Origin: JAKAQB01 sp027320105
Lineage (GTDB): Bacteria; Actinomycetota; Acidimicrobiia; Acidimicrobiales; Palsa-688
DNA length: 64,000 nt
Assembly: GCA_027320105.1 (NCBI GenBank)
Contig: DAHVMA010000087.1
Span: 1 to 64,000 of the forward strand
Direction: 5' to 3'
The translations under genes were made by a program, and so were the position numbers. Under the pieces are notes generated by a model. It saw only the letters and a program-made list of their open reading frames with translations, was not told the origin of the DNA and did not search any database. Below, piece after piece: positions 16,420 to 26,200 of this stretch. How positions within the stretch are numbered: position 1 is the first letter of the stretch; each line of letters starts with the position of its first letter.

Positions 16420-18564
16420 CTACCCGGAGACCGTGCCCGACGGCGGAGGGGTCCGGCCGTTGGTGAACGTCACGATGTTGATCCCGGGTCCGGGGTCGAA
16501 GGTGACGGTGTTCTTGCTTCCGTGCGGGTTCGAGACGACGACCGGGCTGGGTTCGGTCTGGCTCGTGATCGTGCCCCCCTCGACCGTGACCGTGGACTCG
16601 ACGCCGGGGATGGTGGTGGTGTCCTCGGTGACCGTGACCGGGTACGGGTTACCCGACGGGTCAACGATCGGGATGGGGTCGCTCAGGCCGGTGCAGACCT
16701 CACCGGTCGGGTTGCTCGCAGTCGGAGCCCCGATCGTCAGGCTGAACGGCCCGCCATCCTTGCCGACGGTGCCGTTCACGCTGGAGGTGTAGCTGTCCGA
16801 GAAGTTGAAGGTGGCGCCGGCGAGGTTGGCGTCTGGCGACGGCTCCTGCTTGCACACCTTGAACTGGACGTAGTTCACGGCGTCGGTGAAGGTCACTTCC
16901 GTGGCGTTGGAGGCGTTGCCGTAGGGCACCGTCACCGTGGCCGGGTTGGCCGTGGGGCCCGAGAGCAGGCGGGCCCCAGTGGGATCGGTGGCGCTGACCG
17001 TGGACACGCTCACGATGTGGAAGTTGGGGGTGCTTGCCTCGGTGACCGTGGCGGTACCGGCCGGCACGGTGATGGGAAGCGAGCACTGACCGGCCGGGAC
17101 CGACACCGATGTGGCGAAGGGCATGGGGCCCGAGCCGTCCGCGATCGTGAAGCTGAAGGTCTGGGTGGCCGTCGACGCGTCAGCGGCGTCCTTGCAGACC
17201 TCGATCACGCCGAGGGGATCGTTGGTGAACTGCGCCTCGACCACTCCGCTCGCCGCAGGCGGCACGGTGAGCACGGCCGTGCCTGTCGAGCTGCCGGCGT
17301 CGTTGCTGGCCGGCACCACCTGCGTGGCGACGATGGCGGTGTCGGGGAACCCCGCCTCGGTCACAGTGACCGTTGCGCCGACCGGGAAGTAGTACAGGAA
17401 CGGCTCGCACGCGCCCCCCGGGTTCGCTACCGCCACCACCTGCACCGAGCTCGAGCCGGTGAACGCCGAGCCGCCGTTTGGCCCGGTCCAGGTGTAGGAG
17501 GCGTCGAACGTGAACGTCGAACCGGCCAGGCTGCCGACGTTGCTGAAGAGGAACTTGCATGCCTTCACGATGTTGGTCTGGGTGCTGTTGGTGAAGTTGA
17601 CGGTCGTCGAGTCGCCCGTCGCCACCGTGACCGTGGCCGTGCCGGCCGACAGCGAGCTGGCGGTCTGCGCGCTAGACGGGTCGGTGAGGATGTCCGACAC
17701 GTAGTACGGCGGGTTGACCGTCTCGGCAACCGTGTAGGTGCCGGCCGGCTCGCTCATGCCCTCGGAGCAGGAGTTGGCGTTGACGGTCACCGTCGTCGCC
17801 GAGCCACTGGCCGGCGTGATGGTGAAGGTGAACGTCCCTGTGACGAAGTTGCCGCCGGTCGGATCGGCTGACGTCTGCGGTCCTGCCCATGGGTCGTTGT
17901 AGCCGGCGGCCCACTTGCAGATCTCGAGCGTGCCAGGGCCCGGGTCGGGATTGGTCCCGCTGCCGCTCCCTGCCCCGGACCCGCTACCCGAGCCGGACCC
18001 GCTACCCGAGCCGGACCCGCTACCCGAGCCGGACCCGCTGCCGCTGCCCGAGCCGGACCCGCTGCCGGTGCCGGAGCCGGACCCGCTGCCCGAGCCGGTG
18101 CCGCCGGTGCCGCTGCTGCCCCCGGTTCCGCTGTTGCCCGACGACCCGCCGGGCGAGGTCTTGGGGGCGATGTTGTTGAACAGCACCCGCGCCCATTGGT
18201 GGCCGAGGTAGAAGGTGGCCTGCCGGATGTGGATCCAGTTCCTTGAGTGGACGCCCGCCGGCGCCACGTTGATCGACGCCAGCTCCGGGAAGGTCCTGGG
18301 GGCCACCATCTCGACGACCCTGTTGATCCCGAGACGTCCCGGCACGACGAAGCACGCGTTGGCAGAGCGGCGCGTGACTCCGTTGACCTTGTAGGTGTAG
18401 ACGCCTGGGCTCGAGGCGGCCCGGCAGAGCACGATGTGCGGTTGGACCGGAGCGGCTTGCGCCGTGCCGCCGGCCACGACCGCAGTGGACATCATGCCGA
18501 GCACGAGGGCTGACCCGAAGAACGCCCGGGCCCCCCCTCGCCATCGGCTGCTGGTTGGTTGCAC
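16420..18564 (-). CDS. Secreted repetitive surface protein with Gly-Ser linker
   Basis: A 714-residue exported protein. The GTG start at 18564 is fixed by AAGGAGG five bases upstream. It has a Sec signal peptide: Arg-rich start, hydrophobic FFGSALVLGMMSTAVVAGG, probable cleavage after TAQA. An N-terminal domain of about 110 residues (PHIVLCRAASSPGVYTYKVN ... NWIHIRQATFYLGHQWARVL) is followed by a (GS)n linker of some 70 residues. Four or five beta-sandwich repeats, each starting near EVCK/KACKF/EICKW and ending VTFTN/VNFTN, resemble prealbumin/SpaA-like adhesin modules. The TVTVTE.. and AGTATVTEA.. patterns recur. No LPXTG or LAXTG tail is seen and there is no C-terminal membrane helix, so it is probably released or loosely attached. 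Cys residues at the module starts could form disulphides. Confidence 0.8.
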   Translation of the reverse strand: MQPTSSRWRGGARAFFGSALVLGMMSTAVVAGGTAQAAPVQPHIVLCRAASSPGVYTYKVNGVTRRSANACFVVPGRLGINRVVEMVAPRTFPELASINVAPAGVHSRNWIHIRQATFYLGHQWARVLFNNIAPKTSPGGSSGNSGTGGSSGTGGTGSGSGSGSGTGSGSGSGSGSGSGSGSGSGSGSGSGSGSGSGAGSGSGTNPDPGPGTLEICKWAAGYNDPWAGPQTSADPTGGNFVTGTFTFTITPASGSATTVTVNANSCSEGMSEPAGTYTVAETVNPPYYVSDILTDPSSAQTASSLSAGTATVTVATGDSTTVNFTNSTQTNIVKACKFLFSNVGSLAGSTFTFDASYTWTGPNGGSAFTGSSSVQVVAVANPGGACEPFLYYFPVGATVTVTEAGFPDTAIVATQVVPASNDAGSSTGTAVLTVPPAASGVVEAQFTNDPLGVIEVCKDAADASTATQTFSFTIADGSGPMPFATSVSVPAGQCSLPITVPAGTATVTEASTPNFHIVSVSTVSATDPTGARLLSGPTANPATVTVPYGNASNATEVTFTDAVNYVQFKVCKQEPSPDANLAGATFNFSDSYTSSVNGTVGKDGGPFSLTIGAPTASNPTGEVCTGLSDPIPIVDPSGNPYPVTVTEDTTTIPGVESTVTVEGGTITSQTEPSPVVVSNPHGSKNTVTFDPGPGINIVTFTNGRTPPPSGTVSG
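17940..18125 (-). repeat. Low-complexity Gly-Ser coding repeat
   Basis: Imperfect tandem 18-bp units such as CCGGACCCGCTACCCGAG encode an almost uninterrupted Gly-Ser run inside the secreted protein. The array is prone to slippage, so linker length may vary between strains. Confidence 0.85.
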
Positions 18565-18752
18565 CTGTTCCTCCTTCACGTGCCCCTCCGACGCCTCAGG
18601 TTCGTGAAGCGCCTCGGAGAAGTGGTCTATCGGTGCTCGCACCCTCGTCCGTCGCGGGGGTCGCGGCATCGGCGCGGCCGACGAAAATCGGGGGCGCGTC
18701 CCGTCATGGCGACCAAACGAATGCCCCGCCGCGTCTCCGGTAGGGTCGATGC

Positions 18753-19355
18753 GTGCCCGCCCGCACCCCGCTGTCCACGACGCGTGGTGAACTCCACGCT
18801 CTGGGCGTCCTCGCTTCTGGGACCGGCACCATCCTCGAAGCGATCGTCGCCGCCGGCCTGCCCGTGGCGGTGGTGGTTGTCGACCGGCCCTGCGGCGCAT
18901 GGAAGCGGGCCGCTGACGCCGGCGTTCCCGCGGAGCTCGTCGGGCGTCACGACTACGGCCCGAGCTTCGACCGCGCCGCTCACACCAGCGAGGTCGTGAG
19001 CGTCCTCAGGCGCTACGAGGTCACGACGGTCGCCATGGCCGGGTTCGGCACGATCCTGGCTCCGGGCTTGTTCGCCGCCTTCCCCCAGCGGGTGCTCAAC
19101 ACCCACCCGGCGCTGCTGCCTGCCTTTCGCGGGTGGCACGCGGTCAGCGACGCTCTCGCTGCAGGGGTGACCGTCACGGGCTGCACCGTCCACCTCGCCA
19201 CGGAGGCGGTCGACGAGGGGCGCATCCTGGCTCAGCGCCCGGTGGAGATCTTCCCGGCCGACGACGAGGCGGCGTTGCACGAACGCATCAAGTCCGTCGA
19301 GCGGGCCCTCTACCCCGACACCATCCGCCGCTTCCTGGAGGGCCAGTTCTCGTGA
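18753..19355 (+). CDS. purN: Phosphoribosylglycinamide formyltransferase
   Basis: A 200-residue PurN that transfers the formyl group of 10-formyl-THF to GAR (third step of purine synthesis). The phosphate-binding start is LGVLASGTGTILEAIVAAGL. The catalytic set is N116 and H118 in RVLNTHPALLPAFRG, and D154 in TEAVDEGRILAQ. MAGFGTILAP precedes it. VTGCTVHLATEAVDEG is the usual folate-site segment. The start is GTG at 18753. Its last four bases (GTGA) are shared with purH, so the pair is translationally coupled. The secreted-protein gene is transcribed away from it. Confidence 0.94.
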   Translation: MPARTPLSTTRGELHALGVLASGTGTILEAIVAAGLPVAVVVVDRPCGAWKRAADAGVPAELVGRHDYGPSFDRAAHTSEVVSVLRRYEVTTVAMAGFGTILAPGLFAAFPQRVLNTHPALLPAFRGWHAVSDALAAGVTVTGCTVHLATEAVDEGRILAQRPVEIFPADDEAALHERIKSVERALYPDTIRRFLEGQFS

Positions 19356-20860
19356 GGGTGCTGCTCTCCGTTCACGACAAGACCGGTCTGGTGGAGCTAG
19401 CCGGCCAGCTCGCCGATCTCGGCCACGAGCTCGTGGCCAGCGGCGGCACGGCGGCTGCACTGGCGGCAGCCGGCGTCGCGCACCGCAGCGTCGAATCGGT
19501 CACGGGTGCTCCCGAGATGCTCGGCGGGCGGGTCAAGACGCTGCACCCGGCGATCCACGGCGGCATCCTCGCCGACCTCGACAACCCCCACCACGTGGCC
19601 GATCTGGCCGCCGCCGGCATCGATCCGATCGGCCTCGTGGTCTGCAACCTCTATCCCTTCGGGTCGGAGCCTTCCATCGAGCTCATCGACGTGGGCGGCC
19701 CGGCGATGCTGCGGGCCGCGGCCAAGAACCACGCCCACGTCGGCGTCGTCGTCGACCCGGCCGGCTACCCCGAGGTGCTCGCCGAGGTGGCGTCCGGCGG
19801 GCTCACCCCCGGACTGCGCCGCCGCCTGGCCGCGGCCGCCTTCGCCCACACCGCCGCCTACGACGCCGCCATCGCCGCCTGGTTCTCGGAGGACATGCCG
19901 AAATCCACGCTGCCGCCGAGGATCGACCTCACATTGCAGCTCGCCCAGGTGCTGCGGTACGGGGAGAACCCTCACCAGGCTGGGGCCAGGTACCGGGAGC
20001 TCGGCCGGGACACCTGGCTCGACCACATCCAACAGCACGGCGGCGTGGAGCTGTCCTACCTGAACCTCTACGACGCCGATGCCGCCTGGCGCCTCGCCCA
20101 CCACCTCGGTGAGCTCGGTGGGGTGGCGGCCGTCGTGGTGAAGCACGCCAACCCGTGTGGCGCCGCCGTCGCCGGTGACGTGCTCGCCGCCTACGAGGCG
20201 GCCTTCGCCGCCGACCCGGTGTCGGCCTTCGGCGGGATCGTTGCGCTCAGCGCTCCGGTGACAGAGGCGGTGGCCGAGGAGCTGGTCGCCAACCCCAAGG
20301 CCGACGTCCTGATCGCGCCGTCCTACGAGCCGGAGGCGCTCGGGCGCATCGCAGCCGCCCGCAAGAACATGCGCGTCCTCTCGGCCCCGCCGCCCAGCCC
20401 CGACCCTCTTCACCTACGGCAGCTGGCTGGGGGCTGGCTGGTCCAGGAGCCGTACACCTTCGCCGCCGGCCGCACCGCTTGGCGGGTCGTCACCGAATCC
20501 CGGCCGACCGAGGAGCAGTGGCAGGACCTCGAACTGGCCTGGCGGGTCTGCGCTGCGGTCAAGTCCAATGCCGTCGTCCTCGCCCGCTCCGGCGCCGCCC
20601 TCGGAATCGGGGGCGGGCAGCAGAACCGGGTGACGGCCGCCGAGCTCGCCGTGGCGCGTGCCGCCGGGCGTGCCGCAGGCGGCGCCGCCGCGAGCGACGC
20701 CTTCTTCCCCTTCCGGGACGGCCTCGACACGGTGGCCGGCGCCGGCGTGGCGGCCGTCGTGCAGCCGGGCGGGTCGGTGCGCGACCACGAGGTGATCGCG
20801 GCAGCCGACGAGCACGGCATCGCCATGGTCTTCACCGGGGAGCGCCAGTTCCAGCACTGA
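19352..20860 (+). CDS. purH: Bifunctional AICAR transformylase/IMP cyclohydrolase
   Basis: 502 residues, catalysing the last two steps to IMP. The N-terminal MGS/IMP cyclohydrolase domain begins RVLLSVHDKTGLVELAGQL and holds GGRVKTLHPAIHGGIL. The AICAR transformylase domain has LRYGENPHQAGARY and the conserved VVKHANPCGAA, then DPVSAFGGIVAL. The end, VVQPGGSVRDHEVIAAADE, is invariant in the family. The true start is the GTG at 19352, overlapping the purN stop, with GAGGG ten bases upstream. The frame is open further upstream only as a purN shadow. Confidence 0.95.
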   Translation: MRVLLSVHDKTGLVELAGQLADLGHELVASGGTAAALAAAGVAHRSVESVTGAPEMLGGRVKTLHPAIHGGILADLDNPHHVADLAAAGIDPIGLVVCNLYPFGSEPSIELIDVGGPAMLRAAAKNHAHVGVVVDPAGYPEVLAEVASGGLTPGLRRRLAAAAFAHTAAYDAAIAAWFSEDMPKSTLPPRIDLTLQLAQVLRYGENPHQAGARYRELGRDTWLDHIQQHGGVELSYLNLYDADAAWRLAHHLGELGGVAAVVVKHANPCGAAVAGDVLAAYEAAFAADPVSAFGGIVALSAPVTEAVAEELVANPKADVLIAPSYEPEALGRIAAARKNMRVLSAPPPSPDPLHLRQLAGGWLVQEPYTFAAGRTAWRVVTESRPTEEQWQDLELAWRVCAAVKSNAVVLARSGAALGIGGGQQNRVTAAELAVARAAGRAAGGAAASDAFFPFRDGLDTVAGAGVAAVVQPGGSVRDHEVIAAADEHGIAMVFTGERQFQH

Positions 20861-20865
20861 GGCGC

Positions 20866-20943
20866 GTCGAGAGGCTGGTAACCTCTCGCGACGACGGGCG
20901 CCTCCCTGCGAGGGTTCGAGTACGACAGACGTCGTCGGCGCCC
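20866..20943 (+). promoter_or_regulatory. Foldable metF leader: candidate cis-regulatory RNA
   Basis: The 106-bp gap before metF can fold into a hairpin (CGAGAGG ... CCTCTCG, about 20868-20888). A three-way junction can follow: closing stem GGGCGCC (20896-20902) with GGCGCCC (20937-20943), hairpin CCCT-gcg-AGGG (20904-20914) and hairpin ACGAC-agac-GTCGT (20922-20935). The ribosome site CAGGAG lies 12-17 bases after the junction. It does not match the SAM or SAH riboswitch consensuses I recall. The function is inferred from position only. Confidence 0.4.
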
Positions 20944-20966
20944 CCCTGCACCGTCAGGAGACGTCT

Positions 20967-21791
20967 GTGACGAGCATCACCTCGCTGCTGGCCCACGGCC
21001 GCACCTACAGCTTCGAGTTCTTCCCGCCCAAGACCGAGGAGGGCCGCCGCCACCTGGCGGCGGCGCTCATCGACCTGCAGCCGCTGCAACCGTCGTTCGT
21101 GTCCGTGACCTACAGGGGTGGGCCGGCGTCGCGCGAGCCGACCCACGACCTGGTGGTCGGCATGCTGAAGACGACGACGCTCAACCCGATGGCGCACCTG
21201 ACCTGCGCCGGCCACAGCCGCCTGGAGCTGGCGGACATCCTCGTGCAGCTGCGCAAGGCCGGGGTCGACAACCTCATGGCCCTCGGCGGGGACGGCCCCG
21301 CCGGTGAGCTGCGCCACGCCGTCGAGCTGGTCGAGCTCGCCCGGGCCGTGGGCGGCTTCTCGATCGGCGTGGCCGCCCACCCGTCGGTGCACCCCCGCTC
21401 CCCGTCCCGGGAGCTCGACCGGGATCACCTGGCCGCCAAGCTCCGCCTTGCCGACTTCGCCGTCACCCAGTCGGTGTTCTCCATGGAGGAGTACCTGGGC
21501 CTGATCGACGAGCTCGCTGCCCGCGGCGTGGACAAGCCGGTGCTGCCGGGCATCATGCCGATCACCGCGCTGTCGTCGATCGAGCGCCAGCGCGAGCTCG
21601 GAGCGGTCGTGCCGGCGGATGTCGAGGAGCGGCTGCGGTCGGCGCGCGACGTGCGCTCCGTCGGCTTGGGTCTCGCAGCGGAGCTGTGCCAGGCGCTGCT
21701 CGACGCCGGCGCGCCCGGGTTGCACTTCATCACCCTCAACCGCTCCAGCGCCACCCGCGAGATCTGGGAGAGCCTGGCCGCTCACCGCTGA
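20967..21791 (+). CDS. metF: 5,10-methylenetetrahydrofolate reductase
   Basis: A 274-residue TIM-barrel flavoenzyme reducing methylene-THF to methyl-THF for methionine synthesis. The start YSFEFFPPKTEEGRRHL contains the catalytic Glu of the family. FVSVTYRGG, AHLTCAGHSR and NLMALGGDGP (binding loop) follow. Later come IGVAAHPSVHP, KLRLADFAVTQSVFSMEEY and LPGIMPITAL, and the protein ends GLHFITLNRS. The GTG start has CAGGAG upstream. It lies after the purine genes, which share the folate one-carbon pool, though the 106-bp gap and its structured leader point to separate control. Confidence 0.95.
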   Translation: MTSITSLLAHGRTYSFEFFPPKTEEGRRHLAAALIDLQPLQPSFVSVTYRGGPASREPTHDLVVGMLKTTTLNPMAHLTCAGHSRLELADILVQLRKAGVDNLMALGGDGPAGELRHAVELVELARAVGGFSIGVAAHPSVHPRSPSRELDRDHLAAKLRLADFAVTQSVFSMEEYLGLIDELAARGVDKPVLPGIMPITALSSIERQRELGAVVPADVEERLRSARDVRSVGLGLAAELCQALLDAGAPGLHFITLNRSSATREIWESLAAHR

Positions 21792-21959
21792 GAGCCGCCG
21801 ACGGGGGGCAGCCGGGTTGACGACCTGCCCCACCGAGCGGGGTGTCGGGCTCCCCGCCGGGCCCGCCCCGTAAGCCGGCCTGTGCAGGGGACCATCGAGG
21901 CTTTTCGGCGGAGTCGTCGCCTGGATCTTCGGCCCGGGAACCCTCGGTAGGCTTGGTGC

Positions 21960-23156
21960 ATGGCCGCCAAGATCACGATGTCCCCAAGCGGGGTCCTCTC
22001 CGTCCCCGACGATCCGATCATCCCGTTCATCGAGGGGGACGGCACCGGGGTCGACATCTGGCCCGCCGCCAAGCGCGTGCTCGACGCCGCGGCCGCCAGG
22101 TACGGGCAGCACATCGAGTGGAAGGAGGTGCTGGCGGGCGAGAAGGCCTACAACGAAACGGGCAACTGGCTGCCCGAGGAGACCGTCGAGGTGTTCCGGG
22201 AGCACCTCATCGGGATCAAGGGCCCGCTGACCACACCCGTCGGCGGCGGGTTCCGCTCCCTCAACGTGGCCCTCCGACAGGTTCTCGACCTGTACGTGTG
22301 CCTGCGCCCGGTGCGCTGGTTCCAGGGGGTGCCGTCGCCGGTCAAGCGCCCCGACCTCGTCGACATGGTCATCTTCCGGGAGAACACGGAGGACATCTAC
22401 GCCGGCCTCGAGGTGCAGGAGGGCACCCCTGAGGCGAAGCGGCTGATCGAGGTCCTCCACGAAGAGCTCGGTTGGGACATCCGGCCGGACTCGGGGGTGG
22501 GGGTCAAGCCCATCTCGGCGACCGGCTCCAAGCGGCTCATCCGGGCTGCCATCCGCTACGCCCTCGACCGCGGCCGCAAGTCCGTCACCATGGTGCACAA
22601 GGGCAACATCCAGAAGTTCACCGAGGGCGCCTTCCGGCAGTGGGGGTACGACCTGGTGCGGGAGGAGTTTGGCGACGTCGCCGTCGGGTGGGACGACTGC
22701 GGCGGCCGGCCCGGCGACAAGCTGCTCGTGAAGGACAACATCGCCGACATCACATTGCAGCAGGTGCTCACGCGGCCGGGCGAGTTCGACGTCATCGCCA
22801 CGACCAACCTGAACGGCGACTACCTCTCCGACGCCCTCGCCGCCCAGGTCGGCGGCATCGGCATCGCACCGGGAGCCAACATCAACTACGTGAGCGGCCA
22901 CGGGATCTTCGAGGCCACCCACGGCACGGCGCCCAAGTACGCGGGGCAGGACAAGGTGAACCCCGGTTCGCTGCTGCTGTCGGGGGTGCTCATGTTCGAG
23001 CACCTCGGGTGGCAGCAGGCCGCCGACGACATCGTGCGCGCCCTCGAGGCGACCATCGCCGACAAGGTCGTGACCTACGACTTCGCCCGCCAGATGGAAG
23101 GGGCCACCGAGGTGAGGACCTCAGAGCTCGCCAGCGCCATCGTCGACCGGCTGTAG
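21960..23156 (+). CDS. icd: NADP-dependent isocitrate dehydrogenase (TCA cycle)
   Basis: A 398-residue homodimeric decarboxylating dehydrogenase. Substrate and metal motifs are visible: IPFIEGDGTGVDIWPA at the start, IKGPLTTPVGGGFRSLNV with the regulatory Ser in GGFRSLN, and VIFRENTEDIYAGLE. VHKGNIQKFTEGAF contains the catalytic Lys; DNIADITLQQ and TTNLNGDYLSDALAAQVGGI contain the metal Asp residues. GIFEATHGTAPKYAGQ ends the cofactor region; the Lys-Tyr pair there favours NADP. It is of the E. coli-like (type I) length. ATG at 21960. Confidence 0.95.
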   Translation: MAAKITMSPSGVLSVPDDPIIPFIEGDGTGVDIWPAAKRVLDAAAARYGQHIEWKEVLAGEKAYNETGNWLPEETVEVFREHLIGIKGPLTTPVGGGFRSLNVALRQVLDLYVCLRPVRWFQGVPSPVKRPDLVDMVIFRENTEDIYAGLEVQEGTPEAKRLIEVLHEELGWDIRPDSGVGVKPISATGSKRLIRAAIRYALDRGRKSVTMVHKGNIQKFTEGAFRQWGYDLVREEFGDVAVGWDDCGGRPGDKLLVKDNIADITLQQVLTRPGEFDVIATTNLNGDYLSDALAAQVGGIGIAPGANINYVSGHGIFEATHGTAPKYAGQDKVNPGSLLLSGVLMFEHLGWQQAADDIVRALEATIADKVVTYDFARQMEGATEVRTSELASAIVDRL

Positions 23157-23259
23157 GCCGGCCCCCGCCTTCCGCCTCCCCGCCCCCGCACCCGCCCGCT
23201 CCCGCCCCCGCCCCGCCGGCCGGTTGGGGCGGCCCTGGGCCGTCGCCTACCGTGCCGTC

Positions 23260-26200
23260 ATGAGCGACGCCCCTTACATCCGCTACCCGGCAGTCCGCGG
23301 CGACCAGCTCGCGTTCGTCACCGACGACGACATCTGGGTCGGGTCGGCGGAGCGCGGCGAGGTGTGGCGGCTGGGCTCCGAGCGGGCGATGGTACGCCAC
23401 CCCCGCTTCTCCCCCGACGGGAGGTGGCTGGCGTGGACGTCGTCGGCCGCCGGGGTGCCCGAGGCCTGGGTCGCCGCGGTCGACGGCGGCCAGGCCCGGA
23501 GGCTCACCTACTGGGGGGACCCGATGACCCACGTCGTCGGCTGGCACCCCGACGGCCGGGTCGTGGCCACCTCCGCCGCCGGCCAGCCGTACGCCTCGTC
23601 CACGTGGGCGTGGGCCGTGCCCCTCGACGGCGGCGCCGCCCAGAGGTTGCCCTACGGGCCGGTGTCCGCCGTGGCGTTCGGCCGGGGCGGTGGCGTGCTG
23701 CTCGGCGTCGACCGCCATCCCACAGGAGCCTCGGGCTGGAAGCGGTACCGGGGTGGGACGGCGGGCAAGATCTGGATCGACAGGGACGCCTCCGGCCGCT
23801 TCGAGCGCTTCGCCACGCAGCTCGACGGCCAGCTGGAGGATCCGGCATGGGTCGGCGACCGGGTGGTGGCGCTCTCCGACCACGAGGGCTGGGCCAACGT
23901 GTACTCCTTCGCGCCCGACGGCAGCGACCTGCGCCGGCACACGGACCACGGCGACTGCTACGCCCGGGACGCCGACAGCGACGGCGAGCGGGTCGTGTAC
24001 ACCGCCGCCGGCGACCTGTGGCTGCTGGACGGCCTGGCGGCGGACTCGACGCCCCGCCGCCTCGACGTGCGGCTCGGCTCGGCCCGTCGCGGGCGCGCCC
24101 CCTACACCCTCGAGGTGGCCGGTGCCGTCACCCGCGTGGCGCCCGACCGCTCGGGCAAGGCCAGCGCCCTCACCGTTCGGGGCGCCGCCGTGTGGCTCAC
24201 CCACCGCGGTGGCCCGGCGCGGGTGGCGGCCCCCGGCGGCCGGGTGCGGGCCCGCCTGGCCACCCCGCTCGGCGACGATCGCCTCGTGTGGGTCACCGAC
24301 GCCGGCGGCGCCGACGCCCTCGAGGTGGCGCCCGCCGCCGGGGGCGAGGGCCGGCGCCTCGCCGGGGGCACCCTCGGCCTGGTCGCAGGGCTGGCGGCCT
24401 CCCCAGATGGGGAATGGGTCGCGACCGCCGCCTCGGACGGGACCGTTCGGCTGACCCATGTCGAGTCGGGAGATGTGAGACAGCTCGACAGATCGCGCTA
24501 CGACATGGCGACCGGCCTGCGGTTCTCCCCCGACTCGCAGTGGCTCGTGTGGTCGGCCGCCGGGCCCGGGTCGGAGGACGCCGGCCCTCGCCAGCTGAAG
24601 TTGGCCGCCGTGGCAAGCGGCGCCGTGCACGACGTCACGTCGCTGCGCTTCCACGACCGGGAGCCGGTGTTCACGCCCGATGGCAAGTACCTCGCCTTCC
24701 TGTCCCGGCGGACGTTCGATCCTGTCTACGACGAGGTCCGCTTCGATCTCGCCTTCCCGGCGGCCACCCGGCCGTACCTCCTGCGGCTGTCGCCGGCCAC
24801 GCCCGGGCCGTTGTCGCCGGCGCCCGGCGGGCGGGACCTGCCGGCGGCGCTGGTGGGCGGTGGCGGTGCGGCGGGCGGTGGCGGTGCGGCGGGTGCCGGC
24901 GCTGGCGGTGCGGGCGCTGGCGGTGCGGCGGGTGCGGGTGCGGGAGGTGCGGCGGGTGCGGGCGCTGGCGGTGCGGCGGGTGCCGGCGGGCCGGTCGCTG
25001 TCGTGATCGAGCTCGAGGGTCTGGCCGATCGGGTCGTGGACCTCCCCGTCGCTGCCGGCCGCCTGACCGACCTGAGGGCCACCGCCGGCGGGCTGGTCTG
25101 GCGGTCCCTGCCCCCGGAGGGCAACCTCGGTGTGGGCCGCGCCGACCCTGACGCCCAACCGGCCAAGGCCAAGCTCGAGCACCTCGATCTGGTCACCGGC
25201 AAGGTCGTGACGCTGGTGGACGGCGTCGACGGTGTCGAGGTGACCGCCGGAGGGGCCGCCCTCGTGGTCAGCAAGGATGGCGGGCTCCGCCTCGTCCCGG
25301 CCGACCGCCCGGCCACCCCGGACGGCGACGACGCCTTCGATGTCGACCTGCAGCGGATCCTCCTGACCGTCGACCCGGCGGAGGAGTGGCCGCAGATGTA
25401 CGAGGAGTCGGCCCGCCTCATGAAGGAGCGGTACTGGGTCGAGGACATGGCCGGCGTCGACTGGGACGCCGTCGTGGCCCGCTACCGGCCCCTCGCCGAT
25501 CGGATCTCCAGCCGGGACGAGTTGCACGACCTCCTGTGGGAGCTGTTCGGCGAGACCGGCACCTCTCACGCCTACGTATGGTCAGGTCCGCAACGGCCTC
25601 CGGCGAACCAGCGCGTCGGCCACCTCGGTGCCGACATCGAGCCCGGTCCGGACGGGTGGCGTGTGGCGTCCGTTCCGGCTACCGAGCCGTCCGTGCCGTT
25701 GGCCCGCAGCCCGCTGCAGGCTGCGGGGGTGGGGGTCGGGGACGTGATCGACACCGTCGACGGCCGCCCCGTCGACCCCCTCACGGGACCCGGGCCCCTG
25801 CTCGTGGGGGCGGCCGGGCGGGTCGTAGAGCTCGGTGTCCGCCGGGACGGCGGCGAGCGGCGGACGGTCGCTGTGGTGCCCCTCGAGGACGAGCGCCCGC
25901 TGCGGTACCACGCGTGGGTCGCCGGTCGGCGGGCAGCCGTGCGGGAGCGCAGCGATGGCCGCCTCGGGTACGTGCACGTGCCCGACATGATGTCGGAAGG
26001 ATGGGCGGAGCTGAACCGGGACCTGCTCGTCGAGACGAGCTTTGACGGTCTCGTCGCCGACTTCCGCTACAACCGCGGCGGGCACACCTCCCAGCTGGTT
26101 CTCGAGCGGCTTTCGGGGGCGGTGTCGGCCTGGTCCAACCCCCGCGGTTTCGAGGCCGAGAGCTACCCGACGGACGCTCCTCGGGGGCCGCTCGTGGGGC

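Noticed and set aside
16420..18564. LPXTG/LAXTG anchoring of the secreted protein
   Set aside because: The C-terminus ends TNGRTPPPSGTVSG with no sorting motif, membrane helix or basic tail.
20832..23003. A 723-residue ORF antisense to metF and icd
   Set aside because: It is antisense to two well-conserved genes, has Gly/Arg/His/Val-rich non-globular composition and no motif: a GC-bias shadow. The same holds for the 859-residue ORF at 22990-25569 (minus).
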